Positions 60,585-64,000 of a stretch of DNA of 64,000 bases are shown here, piece after piece. How positions within the stretch are numbered: the first letter of the stretch is position 1; every line of letters starts with the position of its first letter. This DNA is from Niveispirillum lacus. GTDB lineage: Bacteria; Pseudomonadota; Alphaproteobacteria; Azospirillales; Azospirillaceae. The position numbers and the translations under genes are program-made. The DNA is taken from assembly GCF_002251795.1 (NCBI RefSeq), contig NZ_NOXU01000032.1, forward strand, positions 434,001 through 498,000. The letters run 5' to 3'. The notes beneath the pieces are model-generated. The model was not told the origin of the DNA. It searched no databases and saw nothing but the letters and a program-made list of their open reading frames with translations.

Positions 60585-63029
60585 TCAACCGCGCACACGC
60601 AGGGTCAGGAACCATTCGCGCGGCCGCGAATAGGTGCCCGTGGTGTTGCCGATGCTGCTGTTGGTCAGGCCCGTGACCAGAAAGCGCTTGTCGGTAGCGT
60701 TGCGCACGCCGGTCAGGATTTGCCAGTTGCTGTCGGCGGGCCGGTATTCCGCCGCCATATTGACGACACCATAGCCACTCTGGATAAGGGCGGGGCTGTT
60801 GATAGCGTCTTTGGCCTGGGCGCTTTTGTAGACATAATCAGCGCGCAACGTGCCGGTGCCGGCATCACCCAGCCCGACCTCATAAGCGCCGCCGACATTG
60901 AAGGTCCAGTCCGGCGTGTTGACGAATTTGTCATCCAGACTGATCGTCGATCCGGCTTCCAGCTTGCGGTATGCGGCATCCAGATAACCCAGGGCCGCGT
61001 TCAGGGTGAAGGCGTTGGTCACAGCCGCCTCGGCCTCCAGCTCGAACCCCTTGATGCGGCCGGTGCCGGCATTCTCAAAGGTGGGGGAGATGCCGCGCTG
61101 TACCACCACCTGGATGTTCTTATAATCGGTCCAGAACACGGCCCCGTTCAGGCGCAGGCGCCGGTCAAACAGTTCCGATTTGATACCCGCCTCATAGGTG
61201 TCAGCCGTTTCGGGTTCGAAATCAGGGGCGATGCCGGTCGGTTCCGGCGCCGTCAGGCGGGTGGTCCAGCCGCCGGACTTGAAGCCTTGCGCATAGGATG
61301 CATAAGCCAGGACATCATCGGTCAGCTTGTATTCGGCCCCGAGCCGGACAGAGCTGTCGGTGAATTTCTTGTGGTTCACGCCCAACGGATAAACACGAGT
61401 CAGGTCGGTCTGGTCTGGATAGAAGGCGGCGGGGAAGCCCATTTTCAGGGCGAAGCTGTTCAGGTCGCGCTGCTTGCCCTCGAACCGCTTTTTCTCCTCG
61501 GTATAACGCGCGCCGAAGGTCAGGCCGATCCGGTCGGTCAGTTGATAATTATTGTGGGTGAACAAGGCCCAGGCGACATTGCGGAAATCATTGGGGCCAT
61601 AGACCTGCACCAGACCTTCCACGAAGGGAACCGTGTCGAGAAGGCTACCCGTTTCCTTGAAATAATAGGCGCCAACCACCGATTTCAGCCGGTCATCAAA
61701 GCCGGAATAGGTGAATTGCAGCTCCTGCGACACCTGCTCCTGCTGCATGTTGAAGGAGGTATCGGAGACGACAAAGGGCGCGCCGCCATTTTCCACCCCG
61801 AAGGCACTGTCCAGGTTGCGATAGGCGGTGATCGACTTGAAGCCCAGGCTTTCAGACAAGGACCAATCCAGCGTGGCCGACAGACCGTAGGTATTCACGA
61901 TGGAATAGTTGCTGCCCCGCGCATAGGAGGTGTCGATATCGCCGGTGACAAAGCGATTATCATAGGGCAGGCGGTTATTGGACGGATCGGCATCGACATT
62001 CACCCCGGCCAGGCCCGTGCCTACGGTGCCGCGCGGCCCGCAGGCAGCCCCCAAGCCGATGCCGGCCAGAACGGCGGGCGGCAGGCTGATACAGGCATTG
62101 TAGACGGACGCGATGGACTGGCTGGCGGGATCGGTGATGGTGCCCAGCAAGGTACTGGGGGCCGCCTGTTCATTGGCCCAGGAGGCATCGCCGGCCAGGA
62201 CCAGCTTCACATCCTGGTTCGGGGTGAAGGCCAGCTTACCGCGCAGCGTGCGGACATTCTCATTGCCCTGCCGGTCACCGCCCGGCGGGCGCGAGGTGAT
62301 GAAACGGCCCGTGTCCGTGACAAACCGTTCCGCACCGGGAAACGGGATACGCTTTTGATAGCCATCCCGTTCCTTCGACGAGAAGGAGACAGAGGCTGCA
62401 AGCTTTTCCGCGACCAGCGGCACATTGATGGTGCCGCGCGCATCCAACCGATGGAAGCTGCCGGTCGTCATTTCCGCCTTGTATTTGAATTCATCGGTCG
62501 GGTCGGCAGTGACCACCGACAAGGCACCGCCGATGGTATTGCGCCCGAACAGGGTGCCTTGCGGCCCCTTCAGCACCTCCACCCGCTCAATATCCAGCAG
62601 ATCGACGGCGGCGCCCACAGTGCGGGCGAAATAGACGCCGTCAACATACAGGCCAACGCCCGGTTCCATATTGAAGGCAAAGTCGTTCTGCCCGATGCCG
62701 CGCACGAAGGCCGAAACGATGGTGGAGGAACCCGCGAAGGGCGAGGCCTGATCGATCTGGATATTGGGGGCGAAGTCGGTGACCTGGGTGACATTGGTCA
62801 GGCCCTTGGCCTCCAACGCATCGGCACTCAGCGCCGTGATGGCGATGGGCACTTCTTGAAGATTTTCGGCCCGCTTCTGGGCCGTCACGATAATCTCTTC
62901 CAGCGTGGCGACACCGGCATTATCCTGTGCCTGCGCGGCACCTGCCAGCCCCAGAAACGATACGGTAAACGGCAAAGCGGAAACGCATGCCTTTAACAGC
63001 GCGGAAACCGCGCGCTTGCTGCCCTTCAT
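60585..63029 (-). CDS. TonB-dependent outer membrane receptor with non-aromatic C-terminus
   Basis: 814 residues from the ATG at 63029 (GGGAGG upstream). Signal peptide through AGAAQAQ, TonB-box-like EEIIVTAQKRAENLQEVP, plug VEVLKGPQGTLFGRNTIGGALSVVT, then a long barrel. The last residues are FLTLRVRG, ending in Gly instead of the Phe or Trp usual for barrel insertion. It leads the operon with the aldehyde and alcohol dehydrogenases and the esterase. Confidence 0.94.
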   Translation of the reverse strand: MKGSKRAVSALLKACVSALPFTVSFLGLAGAAQAQDNAGVATLEEIIVTAQKRAENLQEVPIAITALSADALEAKGLTNVTQVTDFAPNIQIDQASPFAGSSTIVSAFVRGIGQNDFAFNMEPGVGLYVDGVYFARTVGAAVDLLDIERVEVLKGPQGTLFGRNTIGGALSVVTADPTDEFKYKAEMTTGSFHRLDARGTINVPLVAEKLAASVSFSSKERDGYQKRIPFPGAERFVTDTGRFITSRPPGGDRQGNENVRTLRGKLAFTPNQDVKLVLAGDASWANEQAAPSTLLGTITDPASQSIASVYNACISLPPAVLAGIGLGAACGPRGTVGTGLAGVNVDADPSNNRLPYDNRFVTGDIDTSYARGSNYSIVNTYGLSATLDWSLSESLGFKSITAYRNLDSAFGVENGGAPFVVSDTSFNMQQEQVSQELQFTYSGFDDRLKSVVGAYYFKETGSLLDTVPFVEGLVQVYGPNDFRNVAWALFTHNNYQLTDRIGLTFGARYTEEKKRFEGKQRDLNSFALKMGFPAAFYPDQTDLTRVYPLGVNHKKFTDSSVRLGAEYKLTDDVLAYASYAQGFKSGGWTTRLTAPEPTGIAPDFEPETADTYEAGIKSELFDRRLRLNGAVFWTDYKNIQVVVQRGISPTFENAGTGRIKGFELEAEAAVTNAFTLNAALGYLDAAYRKLEAGSTISLDDKFVNTPDWTFNVGGAYEVGLGDAGTGTLRADYVYKSAQAKDAINSPALIQSGYGVVNMAAEYRPADSNWQILTGVRNATDKRFLVTGLTNSSIGNTTGTYSRPREWFLTLRVRG

Positions 63030-63167
63030 GATGTACCTCCCAGTACGAGGCGCCATTGTTATTGGCGTTAATTGTACTGTGATATAATCATTTTCCAGGC
63101 AGGACTGCTTGACCGGGGCGGCAGGGAAACTTGGTCAGAACGGCAATCACACCAGCGGCATGAAATC

Positions 63168-63182
63168 TTGACCTTTGGTCAA
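63168..63182. promoter_or_regulatory. Palindrome upstream of receptor operon
   Basis: TTGACC, TTT, GGTCAA, a perfect inverted repeat about 140 bases upstream of the receptor start. A TTGACC at 63109-63114 and a TTGGTCA at 63131-63137 repeat the half-site nearby. A candidate operator for the adjacent AraC regulator, by position only. Confidence 0.5.
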
Positions 63183-63270
63183 ACGTTCCTGCTCCTCAAT
63201 CGCCGGCGCCAGCATCCGCTGGCTCGGGCACGCCGCCTGTGCGGCGCGGCGGCGGTCGCCGCCGTACCAG

Positions 63271-63289
63271 CGGTCATAAGTTATGACCG
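63271..63289. promoter_or_regulatory. 9-bp inverted repeat next to AraC gene end
   Basis: CGGTCATAA, one base, TTATGACCG: a perfect 9-base inverted repeat just beyond the 3' end of the AraC-type gene. It could be an operator or part of the transcription stop; no T-tract follows on the minus strand. Confidence 0.45.
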
Positions 63290-63295
63290 TTGGTA

Positions 63296-64000
63296 TCAGA
63301 CCACCGAAAACGGGTCCTGCCGGTAATCGCGGGGTGTGCGGCCGAACCGGGCCTTGAAGGCGCGGGAGAAATGGCTGGCATCATTGAAGCCGCAGGCAAA
63401 GGCCAGTTCCGTCACGCTGCGCCTGGCATGGCGCGGATCACGAAGCTGCCGCGCGCATTCCTCCAACCGGCGGCGCAGGATATAGGCGGTCAGACCCTCT
63501 CCATCGCCGGCCAGCAGCAGGCGCAGATATCGTGGCGACAGGCCCAGGGCCGCGGCAACGGCGGCGGGGCCCAGTTCCGGGTCGAACAGATGCGCCTCCA
63601 CATGGCGGCGGATGCGGGCACGGTGGCCATCGGCCAATGCCCCTTCCTCTGCCCCGGCGCCGAACTGCATGTGACAGGCCGTGGCAAACAGGTCCAGGAT
63701 GGTGGCACCCAGCCGTTCACCCACCGGCTGTGACAGCTCATCCCCACCATCAGCCTGTTCCCAGACCTCCGTCACCAGGGTCCGGACCATCCGCATGGGG
63801 CCCGCCGCACCCTGCAATCGCCGTCCCAGCAGGCCGTGCGGCGCCACGACCCGCCGGCGCAGTTCAGAGGCCGGAATCCCCAGGATCAGGGTCCGCGATG
63901 TGCCTGACAGGCCCAGATCATAGGGGGCGGCCGCATCGCACAGGACCATATCGCCCGGTTCCAGCCAGCCTTCGCGCCCATCCTGCACCGCATGCATGCG
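63296..64000 (-). CDS. AraC family regulator (N-terminus cut by window edge)
   Basis: The minus frame is open to the right edge, so the start lies outside the window. About 235 residues are seen: part of an AraC ligand-binding-like domain (WLEPGDMVLCDAAAPYDLGLSG, ILGIPASELRRRVV) and a C-terminal double helix-turn-helix of about 100 residues with FDPELGPAAVAAALGLSPRYLRLLLAGDG and VTELAFACGFNDASHFSRAFKARFGRTPRDYR. It lies upstream of, and codirectional with, the receptor/dehydrogenase/esterase operon, which it probably activates. Confidence 0.93.
   Translation of the reverse strand, partial: RMHAVQDGREGWLEPGDMVLCDAAAPYDLGLSGTSRTLILGIPASELRRRVVAPHGLLGRRLQGAAGPMRMVRTLVTEVWEQADGGDELSQPVGERLGATILDLFATACHMQFGAGAEEGALADGHRARIRRHVEAHLFDPELGPAAVAAALGLSPRYLRLLLAGDGEGLTAYILRRRLEECARQLRDPRHARRSVTELAFACGFNDASHFSRAFKARFGRTPRDYRQDPFSVV

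Noticed and set aside
60573-62996. An 807-codon plus-strand open frame opposite the TonB receptor gene
   Set aside because: It is the antisense of a clear TonB receptor, has no recognisable domain or signal, and similar long antisense frames occur opposite most GC-rich genes here, for example 4296-5942 opposite the RND permease.
63071-63092. AT-rich TGTGATATAATCATT as an eighth motif B site
   Set aside because: It has an extra base within the half-site and no matching second half at the right spacing; it may simply be a promoter -10 region.
1-64000. CRISPR arrays, tRNA or rRNA genes
   Set aside because: No regularly spaced direct repeats, tRNA-like cloverleaf ends or rRNA-like segments were noticed on either strand.

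Overview
The window looks like a piece of a GC-rich alphaproteobacterial chromosome or large replicon, from a sphingomonad-like or Niveispirillum-like catabolic generalist. The reasons are the five TonB-dependent receptors, four of them with the EIIVTA-type N-terminal motif common in those groups, the many CoA-ester enzymes, and uniform GC-rich codon use. This placement rests on gene style only. No rRNA, tRNA, CRISPR array, transposase or replication gene was seen. Both edges cut genes: an MmgE/PrpD protein on the left and an AraC-type regulator on the right.

Layout. 1-3.1 kb: MmgE/PrpD gene divergent from a CoA-transferase plus a GntR/UTRA regulator. 3.2-8.5 kb: RND efflux pair and a LysR regulator. 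8.7-19.8 kb: membrane protein, periplasmic VOC protein, aldehyde dehydrogenase, divergent nitrilase-fold protein, DUF1838 protein, TonB receptor, second periplasmic VOC protein, FecA-like receptor and a DUF3598-like protein. 19.9-24.5 kb: DUF1330 protein plus MFS transporter, second GntR/UTRA regulator, a single AT-rich foreign-looking membrane gene, and a crotonase-fold protein. 24.6-29.5 kb: CitE-like lyase, MaoC hydratase, acyl-CoA dehydrogenase and two family III CoA-transferases. 29.5-33.7 kb: odd two-lobed alpha/beta hydrolase and a methyltransferase/small protein/VOC operon. 33.7-39.3 kb: LeuCD-like hydratase, CoA-transferase, HMG-CoA-lyase-like protein and a second MFS transporter. 39.5-48.9 kb: isochorismatase-fold hydrolase, GH3 beta-glucosidase, aldehyde dehydrogenase and two convergent TonB receptors. 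49.2-57 kb: GntR/FCD regulator, HyuA/HyuB, a second HMG-CoA-lyase-like protein, CoA-transferase and a second isochorismatase-fold hydrolase. 57-64 kb: esterase, alcohol dehydrogenase, aldehyde dehydrogenase, TonB receptor and AraC regulator.

How it works together. Three GntR-type regulators each sit next to their own palindrome, and the same palindromes recur upstream of other genes here. Motif A (ATWTGTCCGGACAWWT, four sites) pairs with the GntR at 2390 and marks MmgE/PrpD, the CoA-transferase, a membrane protein, the DUF3598-like gene and the CitE/MaoC/acyl-CoA dehydrogenase operon. Motif B (half-site TATAYCAWT, inverted about 4 bases apart, seven sites) pairs with the GntR at 21749 and marks both MFS transporters, the aldehyde dehydrogenase/nitrilase-fold pair, the DUF1838-TonB-VOC genes, the DUF3598-like gene and the LeuCD/CoA-transferase/lyase operon. 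Motif C (AWTGTATAC, three sites) pairs with the FCD regulator at 49189 and marks the Hyu/HMGL and CoA-transferase/isochorismatase operons. The picture is a co-evolved catabolic region: TonB and MFS uptake, peripheral oxidation and hydrolysis, then CoA activation, hydration and C-C cleavage of branched dicarboxylic acids. The primary substrate cannot be read from sequence.
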